Shown: piece by piece, positions 7,859 to 16,044 of the stretch
Layout: every line of letters begins with the position of its first letter
How positions within the stretch are numbered: the first letter of the stretch is position 1
Assembly: GCA_022651245.1 (NCBI GenBank)
Contig: JALCQM010000002.1
Span: 31,047 to 95,046 of the forward strand
DNA: 64,000 bases
Reading direction: 5' to 3'
Source of the DNA: Lactobacillus sp.
GTDB lineage: Bacteria; Bacillota; Bacilli; Lactobacillales; Lactobacillaceae
Program-made: the position numbers and the translations under genes
Notes under the pieces: model-generated
The model's input: only the letters and a program-made list of their open reading frames with translations
What the model was told of the DNA's origin: nothing
Databases searched by the model: none

Positions 7859-8569
7859 ATGCGTTTGAGTTTAATCGTCCCAGTTTATGACCTGGGGCCT
7901 TATTTTCGCCCGATGTTAGACTCGTTGACCCGCCAAACAGTCGATTTTGAGTTGTGGTTGGTGGACGACCACTCGCAAGATGGTTCTGCGGCCGTTGCGG
8001 CAGATTTTGTGGCGGGGCATTCCGCTTGGCACGCCTTGCAGCTGCCGGCGCATGCCGGCAGCTGCAAGGCCCGTAATGCCGGACTCGTGCGGGCAAGCGG
8101 GGAGGCGGTGGCGTTTGTCGATGGCGACGACTTGCTGGCACCTGATTTTGTCGCGACGCTGGCGGCTGGTTTTGCACACCCAGAAGTCGTCGGTACCAGC
8201 GTAGGCTACCGGTGGTGGCACGCCGCGCCGGTGACGAAAACGCCATGGCAGTACTTGGACCAGGTGGCGATGTTTAATCAGGTGTCTCACCACGGCACGG
8301 CGATCGGTGGCTATGTCTGGAACAAGGCCTTCTTGCGCCAGGCCATTGGGGACCTGCGCTTCGATGAAAGTTTGCGCCTAGCGGAGGATTACTGGTTTAC
8401 GGCTAGCTTCGTCGCCAACAATCCAGGTGTGTACGCCCACGCACCCAAAATTCGTTACACCAAGGTCGCGCGGCCGCACAGCACGCTTTATTCCGCTAAT
8501 TTTGCGGCGCGCCGCCAAGAAGATCAGGTCTTTGACAAGATCCGCCGGTTAGAACGAAAACTTGGGTGA
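7859..8569 (+). CDS. Family 2 glycosyltransferase
   Basis: A 236-residue GT-A fold glycosyltransferase. The N-terminus LSLIVPVYDLGPYFRPMLDSL is the GT2 nucleotide-binding strand, VDDHSQDGS carries the first conserved aspartates, and FVDGDDLLAPDF (about residue 86) is the DxD-type metal site. ALRLAEDYWF near residue 180 is a likely catalytic-base region. No membrane segment is evident, so it would transfer sugars at the inner face of the membrane. ATG 7859 follows AAGGAGGG. It stands alone between terminators, so the acceptor glycan is unknown. Confidence 0.87.
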   Translation: MRLSLIVPVYDLGPYFRPMLDSLTRQTVDFELWLVDDHSQDGSAAVAADFVAGHSAWHALQLPAHAGSCKARNAGLVRASGEAVAFVDGDDLLAPDFVATLAAGFAHPEVVGTSVGYRWWHAAPVTKTPWQYLDQVAMFNQVSHHGTAIGGYVWNKAFLRQAIGDLRFDESLRLAEDYWFTASFVANNPGVYAHAPKIRYTKVARPHSTLYSANFAARRQEDQVFDKIRRLERKLG

Positions 8570-8576
8570 TCACGTT

Positions 8577-8610
8577 AAAAGGGCAAGCCAGCGACTCGGC
8601 TTGCCCTTTT
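8577..8610. terminator. Bidirectional terminator between convergent genes
   Basis: AAAAGGGCAAGCC (8577-8589) and GGCTTGCCCTTTT (8598-8610) form a 13-bp perfect stem with A- and T-runs on both sides. It serves both the glycosyltransferase and the convergent DUF554 gene. Confidence 0.92.
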
Positions 8611-8628
8611 GCTTGTTGTGGCGCGACC

Positions 8629-9309
8629 TCAAAACAGCTGGAAGAGCCCGACGACGACCAAGGGGACGACTAGCGCTGGGAGGAGGTTCAGCGTCTTGAT
8701 CGGCTTCAAGTCCAGAATCGAGATCCCGGAAGCGAGGATCAAGATCCCGCCGACGATGCTCAGCTCGGTGATCATCGCGCTGGAAATCGCCCCTTGCAGC
8801 GCTTTGGCGAGTAAGTAGATGCCGCCTTGCCAACAGAATAAGACCGGTGCGGCGAAGATCATGCCGATCCCGAAGCTAGCGGCCAAAACTGTGCTGGTGA
8901 CCGCGTCGAGCATGCCGTTGGTCATGAGCATCGTGGTGTCGCCTTTTAACGCCGCGGTGATCGGGCCGACGATCGACAGCGTGCCGATGCAGTAGAGCAA
9001 GATCCCTGTCGAGAGGCCTTGCGCGAGGTCGTTTTGGCCTTGGCGGCGGGCCAGCAGGCGGTTGAAGCGGCCGTCGAGGTCTAACCAAGCGCCGATCAAG
9101 GCCCCAATGGCGAGGCTGGCGATGAATAAGACCGGGTATTTGGAATCCGGCATGTGGGTGATCGTTGTGTTCAAGCCGATAGCGATCGTCGCCAGCCCGA
9201 GGGCGTCCATTAACATGTTGTGGGTGCTGTCTTTGAGCCCCTTGCGGAAAACACTCCCGAGGGTGCTGCCTAAGATGATCATGGCGGTGTTAAAAATCGT
9301 TCCGAGCAT
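8629..9309 (-). CDS. DUF554 family membrane protein (YdfK/YqgA-like)
   Basis: A 226-residue membrane protein with about seven hydrophobic helices. The family start LGTIFNTAMIILGSTLGSVF and the central GTLSIVGPITAALKGDTTMLMTNGMLDA block are typical of DUF554. Relatives such as YdfK and YqgA are widespread and their transport role is still not established, so no substrate is given. GGAGG lies seven bases before the ATG. It is monocistronic and convergent with the glycosyltransferase. Confidence 0.88.
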   Translation of the reverse strand: MLGTIFNTAMIILGSTLGSVFRKGLKDSTHNMLMDALGLATIAIGLNTTITHMPDSKYPVLFIASLAIGALIGAWLDLDGRFNRLLARRQGQNDLAQGLSTGILLYCIGTLSIVGPITAALKGDTTMLMTNGMLDAVTSTVLAASFGIGMIFAAPVLFCWQGGIYLLAKALQGAISSAMITELSIVGGILILASGISILDLKPIKTLNLLPALVVPLVVVGLFQLF

Positions 9310-9483
9310 ACTAACCTCCAGCTAAGTGAATAGACCTAGCATACCCATTGCAATAGGGGCACTGTCAAGCACCGTTTGCTGAATAGTAGCGGACGTTTTC
9401 AGTAAATCCTGGTATTCACGCGGCATATCGCTTACAATGACACAAAACGTACCTGGTGTGCTGACACCAAAAAGGGGGCCGTT

Positions 9484-10323
9484 ATGGGGGTACAACCAAG
9501 CGTTATCATTAGCCAGGACCTGTCTGGGATCGGGCAGGTGTCTTTGGGCGTCGCGCTGCCGTTGATCGCGGCCATGGATTTCAATCCCTTCAGTTTACCG
9601 ACGGCGTTATTGTCGACGCACACAGGGGGCTTGGGGAAAAACACCTTTTTAGATCTATCTGCGCAGATGCCGGCGATCTTGACTCATTGGCAGACGCTGG
9701 GCTTGCAGCCAGACGGGTTGTTGTTAGGGTATTTGGGGCACAACGCGTTGGCAGTGTGGCAGTCTTGGCTGCCGCGTTTTCACCGCGTGCCGGTGCGCGT
9801 GATCGACCCGGTCATGGCGGATAACGGACAGTTGTACCACGGCTTCGATGCGGCTTACGTCAAGGCGATGCGCACATTGGTCACCCAGGCTACCGTGATC
9901 ACGCCTAACCCAACGGAGGCGCTGTTACTATTGGATGAGCCGTTAACGCCGGCACCGTTGACCGCGGCAACGGCCAAGGCATTGGCTGCGCGGGTCGCGG
10001 CCCGTTTTGAAGTGACGGTGGTGTTGACCGGCGCGCCGCTCGAATCCGGTGACTTAGGCGTCGCCGGGGCCGGACCAGGCTCGCCGCCGTGGTGTTTGAC
10101 GACGGCGAGTTTGGCTGGGCATTATTTTGGCACGGGCGATATTTTCGCCAGCGTCTTGTGCGGCGCCTTGTTGCGGGGGCTGGGGTTGCAGGCGGCGAGC
10201 CAGCTGGCAATGACCTTCGTGTCCAAAGCCATCAGCGCGACGCTTGCCGCCCACCGCGACGTCCGCTTCGGCGTCGATTATGCGGCCGGATTGCCGTGGT
10301 TATTAGCACAGTTACCAGCATAG
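9484..10323 (+). CDS. pdxK: Pyridoxal/pyridoxine kinase (PfkB-type)
   Basis: A 279-residue ribokinase-fold vitamin B6 kinase, which phosphorylates pyridoxal, pyridoxine or pyridoxamine with ATP. The substrate-side start ISQDLSGIGQVSLGVALPL, the centre VIDPVMADNGQLY and ITPNPTEALLLL match PdxK/PdxY-like enzymes of Firmicutes. The ATP/anion-hole motif is AGHYFGTGDIFASVL near residue 215, with GTGD holding the catalytic Asp. An ECF-type S-component starts 11 bp downstream, which fits a vitamin B6 salvage pair. A hydroxymethylpyrimidine kinase is the main alternative. Confidence 0.87.
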   Translation: MGVQPSVIISQDLSGIGQVSLGVALPLIAAMDFNPFSLPTALLSTHTGGLGKNTFLDLSAQMPAILTHWQTLGLQPDGLLLGYLGHNALAVWQSWLPRFHRVPVRVIDPVMADNGQLYHGFDAAYVKAMRTLVTQATVITPNPTEALLLLDEPLTPAPLTAATAKALAARVAARFEVTVVLTGAPLESGDLGVAGAGPGSPPWCLTTASLAGHYFGTGDIFASVLCGALLRGLGLQAASQLAMTFVSKAISATLAAHRDVRFGVDYAAGLPWLLAQLPA

Positions 10324-10334
10324 GGGGAAAAAGG

Positions 10335-10886
10335 ATGCAACGTACCAATCAGTTACGGAAGTTAGTATTCACCGGTTTGTTTGCGGCAATTATTTATATC
10401 GGGATCTGGATGTTACGGATCCCGTTGCCGGCGTTAGTCGGTAAGCCATTCATTCATTTTGGCAACACGTTGATGGCCTTGGCGATTTTATTTTTAGGTG
10501 GCAGGTACGGGTTTATCGCCAGTGCCATCGGCCTGGGCGGTTTCGATTTGGTGAATGGGTTCGCCGCGACCAGTTGGCTGACGGTGTTGGAATGTGCGGT
10601 GCAGGCGGTCGTGATTTCCGGCCTGTTCAAGGCGTTCAAGGGTAAAACGCAGCCGTTAAGTCTCAAGCAGATCATCGCGATCAGTATCACCGCCGGCGTG
10701 ACCAAGGTGATCACATCGTATCTGGTGTCGATCGTCGAAGCGCTGATGGTTGGAACCAGCTTCAAAGTCGCGGTCGTCACTAGTTTCTTGAGCTTGACCA
10801 GTGCCACCATCAACGCGTTTTCCACCGCCGTCGTCGTCCCGATCCTCTACCTCGCCCTCCGCGACGCCTTCAAAAACAGAGTGTGA
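10335..10886 (+). CDS. ECF transporter S-component, probably for vitamin B6
   Basis: A 183-residue integral membrane protein with six predicted helices, the size of ECF substrate-binding S-components. The first helix has the AAIIYIGIWMLRIPLP style of start, and FGNTLMALAILFLGGRYGFIASAIG resembles the ECF-T docking region. It depends on an energising EcfAA'T module encoded elsewhere. Start ATG 10335 follows GGGGGAAAAAGG; the longer open frame from 10089 lies within pdxK. Being translationally close to pdxK suggests a pyridoxine/pyridoxal substrate (PdxU-like). That is inference from context. Confidence 0.8.
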   Translation: MQRTNQLRKLVFTGLFAAIIYIGIWMLRIPLPALVGKPFIHFGNTLMALAILFLGGRYGFIASAIGLGGFDLVNGFAATSWLTVLECAVQAVVISGLFKAFKGKTQPLSLKQIIAISITAGVTKVITSYLVSIVEALMVGTSFKVAVVTSFLSLTSATINAFSTAVVVPILYLALRDAFKNRV

Positions 10887-10975
10887 CCCGGCGCGGGTTT
10901 AGGTGTGCGTCTAAGACAGCCGCACCCCCTGGCCCTGGACCAATTAACCTGCGAACTCCAGTGGTGGAATTAAGC
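10884..10975. repeat. Chimeric fragment: family P left arm joined to family F right end
   Basis: GACCCGGCGCGGGTTTAGG to about 10918 is the left half of a family P palindrome. It then changes abruptly to CCGCACCCCCTGGCCCTGG and CCAATTAACCTGCGAACTCC, the right end of family F. The join overlaps the stop codon region of the ECF gene. It looks like a deletion or recombination product between two repeat families. Confidence 0.65.
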
Positions 10976-11140
10976 AACGTTGATCGTGGTTGTGTCGACG
11001 GGTTGTCATCAGCCAGTTCATGAGAGTCAGCCGTGATTCGGACGCTGTAATAATCGGGCAACATTAGCCAATGTTCTACAGTTACCGCTGTGACTACTGC
11101 CGTATTATTTTGATAAAAGTCAGTTGATACCACAATCGTA
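10976..11140. other. Spacer between F end and M repeat, second locus
   Basis: Diverged counterpart of 1221-1395. It holds no credible gene. It ends in the same TGATACCACAATCGTAGGC sequence as the first locus. Confidence 0.5.
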
Positions 11141-11321
11141 GGCGGTTAGGTGGAGCGGGTCGGGGCTCAGCCGTGAAGGAATCAGCGGTAGCTGATTTGC
11201 GCAAACCCTGAGACATGCATGAGCCGGAACGGCTCGTATGGCTCAGGGTTTAGGCGGAGAAGCAACGCTTCGCAGCCGGCGCCATGGCGTCTCCAGCCCC
11301 GACCCGCGGAGCCTAACTGCC
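11141..11321. repeat. Family M multibranch structured repeat, copy 2
   Basis: Outer stem GGCGGTTAGGTGGAGC with GCGGAGCCTAACTGCC, plus GGGTCGGGGCT with AGCCCCGACCC. Internal hairpins are as in copy 1. Differences are mostly loop changes (cttg versus gaa between GAGCCG and CGGCTC) or changes that keep a G-U pair in the outer stem, which suggests selection on folding. Confidence 0.85.
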
Positions 11322-11370
11322 GGCAGTAGGGACTAAACCCAGGTATCATTGGCATACAGCATAGAAGAAG

Positions 11371-11405
11371 CGGATCGGTCGCATGACGGCTGACCCGTTT
11401 TTTTG
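11371..11405 (+). terminator. Terminator-like hairpin before cls
   Basis: CGGATCGGTC (11371-11380) pairs imperfectly with GGCTGACCCG and is followed by TTTTTTT. It would end transcripts coming through the repeat region. Confidence 0.65.
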
Positions 11406-11516
11406 CTAGCACACGCCCATGAAATGCCCGTGTTAGCAGGATAGTAGCTAATTATTGCTTGCTTTTGACCGTCAGTGCGGTAGGTTAATACCAAGTATCA
11501 TTGAGGAGGACATTAG

Positions 11517-12971
11517 ATGAGTTGGACTGTGATCAAGACGATCATCTCGATCGTCATCACTTTGAACGTCATCGCCTCGGTCATTACGGTGTTTCGCGAA
11601 AAGCGCGACATTGCGGCGACTTGGGCGTGGTTATTGGTGCTGAACTTCTTGCCGCTAGTAGGCTTTTTACTGTATGCCTTTTTCGGGCGGAAGTTGAGCC
11701 ACCGGCAATTGGACAAGATCCGGGCGCAGCCGAATGCGGAATTGACGGAGGCCTTGGAGCGGCAGCGCACCTCGATCCCACCGTATTCGGCGGAGAATAC
11801 GCATACGGAAGCGTCTGTGAAGAACATGATCGAGTTGTTCCAAAACATCGACGGCGCCTTCGTCACGACGAATAACCAGACGGCGATTTTTACAGACGGC
11901 AACCAGTTGTTTGCGGATATGCAAAGTGAGATCCGCCAGGCACAGCACCATGTGTACATCGAGTTCTATACATTTTATGCCGATCAGCTGGGGTCAGAGA
12001 TCTTGAGCACCTTAGTGGCAAAGGCTCGCGAAGGCGTCGATGTGCGGGTCTTGTATGATTCTTGGGGGTCGATGGGCGCACGGGCAGAATTCTTTCAGCC
12101 GCTGCGCGATGCCGGTGGCTATGCGGAACCGTTCTTGGGGATCCACTCGAACCTGCTGGACTTCCGCTTGAACTTCCGCAACCACCGCAAGATCGTGGTG
12201 ATCGACGGCTGGACCGGGTATATCGGTGGCTTCAACATTGGGGACCAATACGTCGGGCGGGACCAGAAGTTCGGTTATTGGCGGGACACCCACTTGAAGC
12301 TCGAAGGCGACGGTGTCTTGGGGTTGCAACAGCACTTCATCCAAGATTGGGACGCGACGGTCGAGGCCCATAAGTTGGATGTCAACCAGACACATTTTCC
12401 GAAACATAATCACGGAATGGGCCAAACCATGGTGCAAATCGTCTCTAGCGGGCCGACCGGGGACATGGAGCAGATCAAGCTTGGGTACTTGCGGATGATC
12501 AACTCCGCCAGGGAACACCTGTACATTCAATCGCCGTACTTGATCCCCGATGATTCGGTGCTGAATGCCTTGCGCAGCGCGATCTATTCTGGCGTCGACG
12601 TGCGCATTATGGTGCCACATATGCCGGACCACGCGTTCGTTTACCGCGCGACCCAATATTACGCGCGGTTGTTGGCCGAAGACGGCGCGAAGATCTACTT
12701 CTACGAAGACGGGTTTATTCACGCCAAGGTGATCACGATCGACGACACGATCAGCTCGGTGGGCTCGGCGAACATGGATTTTCGCAGCTTCAAGTTGAAC
12801 TTTGAAGCCAACGCCTTCATCTACGACCGGCCGGTGGCCCAGCAGCTCCACGAGATCTTTTTAGCGGATAGCGAAAAAAGTACGCTGGTGACCGCTCAAG
12901 ACTTCCACGAGATGTCTGCGTGGTTGCGGTTCAAGCAGGCCTTTTCGCGGCTATTATCACCGATCTTGTAG
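11517..12971 (+). CDS. cls: Cardiolipin synthase
   Basis: A 484-residue phospholipase-D-superfamily enzyme that condenses two phosphatidylglycerols into cardiolipin at the membrane. Two N-terminal helices (residues 5-25 and 37-58) anchor it. The two HKD motifs are NHRKIVVIDGW near residue 222 and IHAKVITIDD near residue 402. Length is normal for bacterial Cls. ATG 11517 follows GAGGAGG. The AI-2E-type permease gene follows after 52 bp on the same strand, so the two may be co-transcribed. Confidence 0.94.
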   Translation: MSWTVIKTIISIVITLNVIASVITVFREKRDIAATWAWLLVLNFLPLVGFLLYAFFGRKLSHRQLDKIRAQPNAELTEALERQRTSIPPYSAENTHTEASVKNMIELFQNIDGAFVTTNNQTAIFTDGNQLFADMQSEIRQAQHHVYIEFYTFYADQLGSEILSTLVAKAREGVDVRVLYDSWGSMGARAEFFQPLRDAGGYAEPFLGIHSNLLDFRLNFRNHRKIVVIDGWTGYIGGFNIGDQYVGRDQKFGYWRDTHLKLEGDGVLGLQQHFIQDWDATVEAHKLDVNQTHFPKHNHGMGQTMVQIVSSGPTGDMEQIKLGYLRMINSAREHLYIQSPYLIPDDSVLNALRSAIYSGVDVRIMVPHMPDHAFVYRATQYYARLLAEDGAKIYFYEDGFIHAKVITIDDTISSVGSANMDFRSFKLNFEANAFIYDRPVAQQLHEIFLADSEKSTLVTAQDFHEMSAWLRFKQAFSRLLSPIL

Positions 12972-13023
12972 CGGCAAAACGCGATTCACGGTACACTATT
13001 AGCCAATAGGAGGATTGTCCATC

Positions 13024-14139
13024 GTGAAAGTCACACGTTCTCAAGCGCTCCGGTACCTCGTGATCGGGGCTATATTCTTGGTGTGCTTGATCTATCCGGC
13101 ACAGTTATTTGCTGGGTTTCAAGCGCTGTTTCAAATCGCACTGCCGTTAGTGATCGGTGGTGCGCTCGCTTTTTGTATCAACTTGTTATGCGTGCGGTTG
13201 GAGCGGCATTTTTGGCCGCGGGCGCAAGCCAAATGGGCGGCTAGCTTGCGGCGGCCAGCAGCGATCCTAGCGGCGTTGGTGTTGATCATCGCGATCATTG
13301 CCGGGGTCTTGCGCTTAGTTTTGCCGCAATTTATCACGGCGATCGACGGCTTCTTCAGCAGCTTGCCGGAGACGCTCAAACAAGTGAATCAGTGGCTGAC
13401 CAAGTCGGATCAAGCCAACGCCTTGACCAAGCAGCTGGCCAGCGCGAAGATCGATTGGACCAGTATCCAATCCAAAGTGATGAAGTACGTGTCGTCTGGG
13501 GTTTCAGGCGTGTTCTCCAGTTCGATCTCGATTTTTGGGAACCTGGCGTCTGGCATCTTCAGCTTTATTTTGGCGTTCACCTTCGCCATTTACTTGGTCA
13601 GCGGCAAGGAGCGGATCGGCAGCCGCTTGAACCGCGTGTGCGCTGCCTTCTTCCCAGAACGCTTGATGGCGAAGGTGCGCTACGTGTTGAAAGTCGCCAA
13701 CGATATGTTTTCGAGCTTCATCGTGGGGCAGGTGACCGAAGCGTTCATTCTCGGGACCTTGTGTGCGCTGGGGATGTTGCTATTCCGCTTCCCGAACGCC
13801 GTTTCGATCGGCGCCTTGATCGGGATGACCGCTTTGATCCCGATGGTCGGGGCGTTCATCGGCGGCACGGTCGGGTTTGTTTTGATCGCAGTGTCTAGTC
13901 CGATGCAAGCCGTGTTGTTCGTGGTCTTCTTAATCTGCCTGCAGCAAATCGAAGGCAACTTGATCTATCCGCGAGTGGTTGGCGGCTCGATCGGTCTGCC
14001 AGGGATCTTGGTCCTGGCCGCGATCACGATCGGTTCTGGGCTTGGCGGCATCGTGGGGATGCTGGTGGGGGTACCTACCGCCGCGACGATCTACCGTCTA
14101 GTCCGCAATGCCACCTGGAAAAAAGAAGGTAAGCTTTGA
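13024..14139 (+). CDS. AI-2E family transporter-like membrane protein
   Basis: About 371 residues with seven to eight membrane helices in the PF01594 pattern: two or three N-terminal helices, a soluble amphipathic segment (about 95-155) and a C-terminal bundle with LIPMVGAFIGG and QQIEGNLIYPRVVGGSIGLPG, the most conserved family motifs. Members export diverse small molecules or exchange Na+/H+; autoinducer export is shown only for some. I prefer GTG 13024, ten bases after AGGAGG, over TTG 13015, which is almost touching it. A strong terminator follows. Confidence 0.87.
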   Translation: MKVTRSQALRYLVIGAIFLVCLIYPAQLFAGFQALFQIALPLVIGGALAFCINLLCVRLERHFWPRAQAKWAASLRRPAAILAALVLIIAIIAGVLRLVLPQFITAIDGFFSSLPETLKQVNQWLTKSDQANALTKQLASAKIDWTSIQSKVMKYVSSGVSGVFSSSISIFGNLASGIFSFILAFTFAIYLVSGKERIGSRLNRVCAAFFPERLMAKVRYVLKVANDMFSSFIVGQVTEAFILGTLCALGMLLFRFPNAVSIGALIGMTALIPMVGAFIGGTVGFVLIAVSSPMQAVLFVVFLICLQQIEGNLIYPRVVGGSIGLPGILVLAAITIGSGLGGIVGMLVGVPTAATIYRLVRNATWKKEGKL

Positions 14140-14141
14140 TC

Positions 14142-14188
14142 AAACAACGGCCCGCTCAGGTGGCATTTCCCTGAGCGGGCCGTTGTTT
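14142..14188. terminator. Bidirectional terminator
   Basis: AAACAACGGCCCGCTCAGG (14142-14160) pairs perfectly with its complement at 14170-14188 over 19 bp. A-rich and T-rich edges let it work for both the AI-2E-type gene and the convergent acetyltransferase. Confidence 0.93.
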
Positions 14189-14196
14189 GCACCGGT

Positions 14197-14712
14197 TTAA
14201 TTGGTGAGGTGCTTTTCAAGCAGCAGGTCTGTCTGGTCGCCGGTGCCTAGTAGGAAGGGGCGGTGGCTGAAGCGCTGAAACCCTAGGCGCTGGTAAAAGG
14301 CGTTGGCAGGGTCGTTGCGTTCCCAGACGCCAAGCCACAGGCGGTGCTTACCCAGGGCGTGTGCGCGGGCTTCGGCAAAGGCAATCAAGGTTTGGCCGTA
14401 GCCGCGGTGTTGCCGTTTTTGGCGTAAGTAGAGCCGCTCGATTTCGAGGCTGTCTGGGCCTTGGGCTGTGGTTTGGGCCGTATCGGCATTCAATTTGAGG
14501 TACCCGGCAGGCTGACCGTCGACGGTTAGCAGGTAAAAGGCGCTACCGGCGGTGTTGAGTTCGGCGCGTAATTTTTGCGGGGTATAGGCGGTTTCGAGGT
14601 GGGCCGACAGGCGTTCCGGCGAGTTAGCGATAGCGAAGGTATCGCTGAAGGTTTCGATGCTGATCTGGCCGAGGGTCAATAGATCGGCGGTGGTACAACG
14701 GGTGATGGGCAT
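14197..14712 (-). CDS. GNAT N-acetyltransferase (PaiA-like)
   Basis: A 171-residue GNAT fold. Acetyl-CoA binding motif A is LYLRQKRQHRGYGQTLI (Q/RxxGxG) near residue 90. The C-terminal FYQRLGFQRFSHRPF...DQTDLLLEKHL resembles PaiA-type spermidine/spermine acetyltransferases, which often end in TDLLM. I choose the ATG at 14712 preceded by AAGGAG; the open frame reaches 14811 without a ribosome site there. Polyamine substrate is a guess from similarity in pattern. Confidence 0.83.
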   Translation of the reverse strand: MPITRCTTADLLTLGQISIETFSDTFAIANSPERLSAHLETAYTPQKLRAELNTAGSAFYLLTVDGQPAGYLKLNADTAQTTAQGPDSLEIERLYLRQKRQHRGYGQTLIAFAEARAHALGKHRLWLGVWERNDPANAFYQRLGFQRFSHRPFLLGTGDQTDLLLEKHLTN

Positions 14713-14796
14713 AGCAAACTCCTTTGCCCCGCCATGAACCGGCGGGAAAATTCTCCCAGTAGCGTACCGCAAGTGGGGTGGCAACGCAATTGGACA

Positions 14797-14825
14797 TTGA
14801 CTTATCGTCAAGGAGTGGCTATATT
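14797..14825 (+). promoter_or_regulatory. Promoter of the T-box leader
   Basis: TTGACT (14797-14802), a 17-base spacer and TATATT (14820-14825). Transcription would start near 14832, just upstream of Stem I. Confidence 0.8.
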
Positions 14826-14831
14826 AACCCT

Positions 14832-15086
14832 AACCGAAAAGCAGACGGTGATGGAATGAGTAAGCATCAGTGCGGGGTCAAGCGACTGCCGATAGTGGAA
14901 GGGCAGCATCAAGCTGATGGTGAAGATGACTCCGGAGTCTCGCAAGCAGTGCAAGCTGCAAGCGCGCGTGGGCGCGATAACCCCCTAGGCATCGTTTGTG
15001 CCGAAGAGGCCGCAGTCGCGGCGAAAATGGGTGGTACCACGGCGAAAGTCGTCCCTTGCGTGAGTTTATGCAAGGGGCGATTTTTG
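14832..15086 (+). promoter_or_regulatory. T-box riboswitch (probable methionine specifier)
   Basis: The leader carries the T-box core TGGTACCACGG (15032-15042), followed by a terminator whose arms are CGTCCCTTGC (15050-15059) and GCAAGGGGCG (15070-15079) before TTTTT. Stem I has AGTA (14859-14862), stem GCATCAG/CTGATGG, and GAA at 14922 as the partner strand of the specifier loop. The four bases after GAA are GATG. The frame is thus ATG (Met, 14926) or GAT (Asp, 14925). The acceptor-binding bulge is UGGU, which pairs with discriminator A73. Initiator and elongator tRNA-Met have A73 whereas tRNA-Asp has G73, so Met is favoured. It controls the DsbA-fold gene. Confidence 0.88.
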
Positions 15087-15145
15087 TTTGGCGCGGTTTT
15101 AAGGGCGGCAGTCGGCACTTAGTCAACAGAGAAGGAAGTTAGGAT

Positions 15146-15628
15146 ATGAGTCAATTTCAACCAAGTAACACGTTAACGTTTGGCCACGCAGATGCGCCAC
15201 ATCAAGTGTGGGCCGTCTTCAATCTCGGCTGCTCCGAGACCCGCGACTGGTTCGAAGCCCATTTTGCCGAACTGGAAAAAGCGGTCGCGGCAGGCCGCGT
15301 GCAGCTGCACATCCAGTTTTGGAGCAAGCAAAAGGTGCCGTTAGTCAGTGGCAACGTCGCCCATGGCTATGTCGATTATACGGACCCTGAAGCGGCGTTG
15401 GACTTCACCAAAGCAATTTTTGCCAACCTCGATGCGCTCAAGGCGGCGCCAGACGTGCGCGCCTATTTGGAAACCACTTACGGGGTGCACCACAACCCGC
15501 AAACCGAATTGGTGGACGCACAGGTAGGCCAAGCCATCGCGGAAGCCGGGATCACCAGCGTACCAACGATCGTGTATGACGGCCAGCTGTACTTCGATGA
15601 CACCTTAGAGAAAGTGCCCGCTTTTTAA
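15146..15628 (+). CDS. DsbA-family thioredoxin-fold protein with monothiol CxxT
   Basis: A 160-residue cytosolic protein (no signal peptide) of the DsbA/Thioredoxin_5-like fold. The active-site position reads NLGCSETRDWF near residue 27, so only the first Cys of CxxC is kept. The cis-proline loop is ITSVPTIVYDG near residue 138. A helical insertion lies between. Monothiol CxxT/CxxS proteins usually handle mixed disulphides rather than exchange dithiols. Its expression is governed by the upstream T-box, so it should rise on amino-acid starvation (probably Met). Substrate unknown. The SufT-like gene follows after 61 bp. Confidence 0.82.
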   Translation: MSQFQPSNTLTFGHADAPHQVWAVFNLGCSETRDWFEAHFAELEKAVAAGRVQLHIQFWSKQKVPLVSGNVAHGYVDYTDPEAALDFTKAIFANLDALKAAPDVRAYLETTYGVHHNPQTELVDAQVGQAIAEAGITSVPTIVYDGQLYFDDTLEKVPAF

Positions 15629-15689
15629 ACCTAGGCTAGGCCATTTGGGCGACACAGGGTATAATGGCATTGATAAGGAGGTCGAGACA

Positions 15690-15998
15690 ATGGACGAAAC
15701 ATTCAAAGACAAAGCGCTGGTTGCGTTAGAGCAGGTGATTGATCCGGAGCTGGGCGTCGATGTCGTCGATCTCGGCTTAATCTATGACGTCGCCTTAGAC
15801 GATGCTGGTACCTGTGTGGTCACGATGACCCTGACGATCATGGGCTGCCCGCTATCGGATATGCTAAGCGAAGATATTGACAACACCTTGAGTGCCTTGT
15901 CTGAGGTCAAAGAGGTCAAGATCAATCTCGTGTGGGAGCCGGCTTGGTCCGTCGACAATTTGTCACGCCAAGCTAAGATCATGTTGGGCATCCACTAG
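15690..15998 (+). CDS. MIP18/DUF59 family protein (SufT-like, Fe-S assembly)
   Basis: 102 residues forming one DUF59 domain. The typical start LEQVIDPELGVDVVDLGLIYDVALD and the conserved cysteine segment TLTIMGCPLSDML (Cys near residue 51) are present, followed by VKINLVWEPAWSVDNLS. SufT-like proteins help mature Fe-S enzymes. In this window the Fe-S enzyme aconitase is a conceivable client. ATG 15690 follows AAGGAGG (15675-15681). A TATAAT at 15660-15665 may be its own -10 box. A strong terminator follows. Confidence 0.88.
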   Translation: MDETFKDKALVALEQVIDPELGVDVVDLGLIYDVALDDAGTCVVTMTLTIMGCPLSDMLSEDIDNTLSALSEVKEVKINLVWEPAWSVDNLSRQAKIMLGIH

Positions 15999-16003
15999 AG
16001 ACG

Positions 16004-16044
16004 AAAAAAGACGCGCCGTTTTTTTACGGACGCGTCTTTTTTTT
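16004..16044. terminator. Bidirectional terminator between SufT-like and EAL genes
   Basis: AAAAAAGACGCG (16004-16015) and CGCGTCTTTTTTTT (16031-16044) form the stem, with an inner CCGT/ACGG pair. Confidence 0.9.

Noticed and set aside
11182..11412. Minus-strand ORF through family M copy 2
   Set aside because: Same reason as for copy 1; it also runs across a terminator.
14926..14928. Aspartate (GAT, 14925) reading of the T-box specifier
   Set aside because: Possible by position, but the UGGU bulge would face G73 of tRNA-Asp; tRNA-Met has the matching A73.
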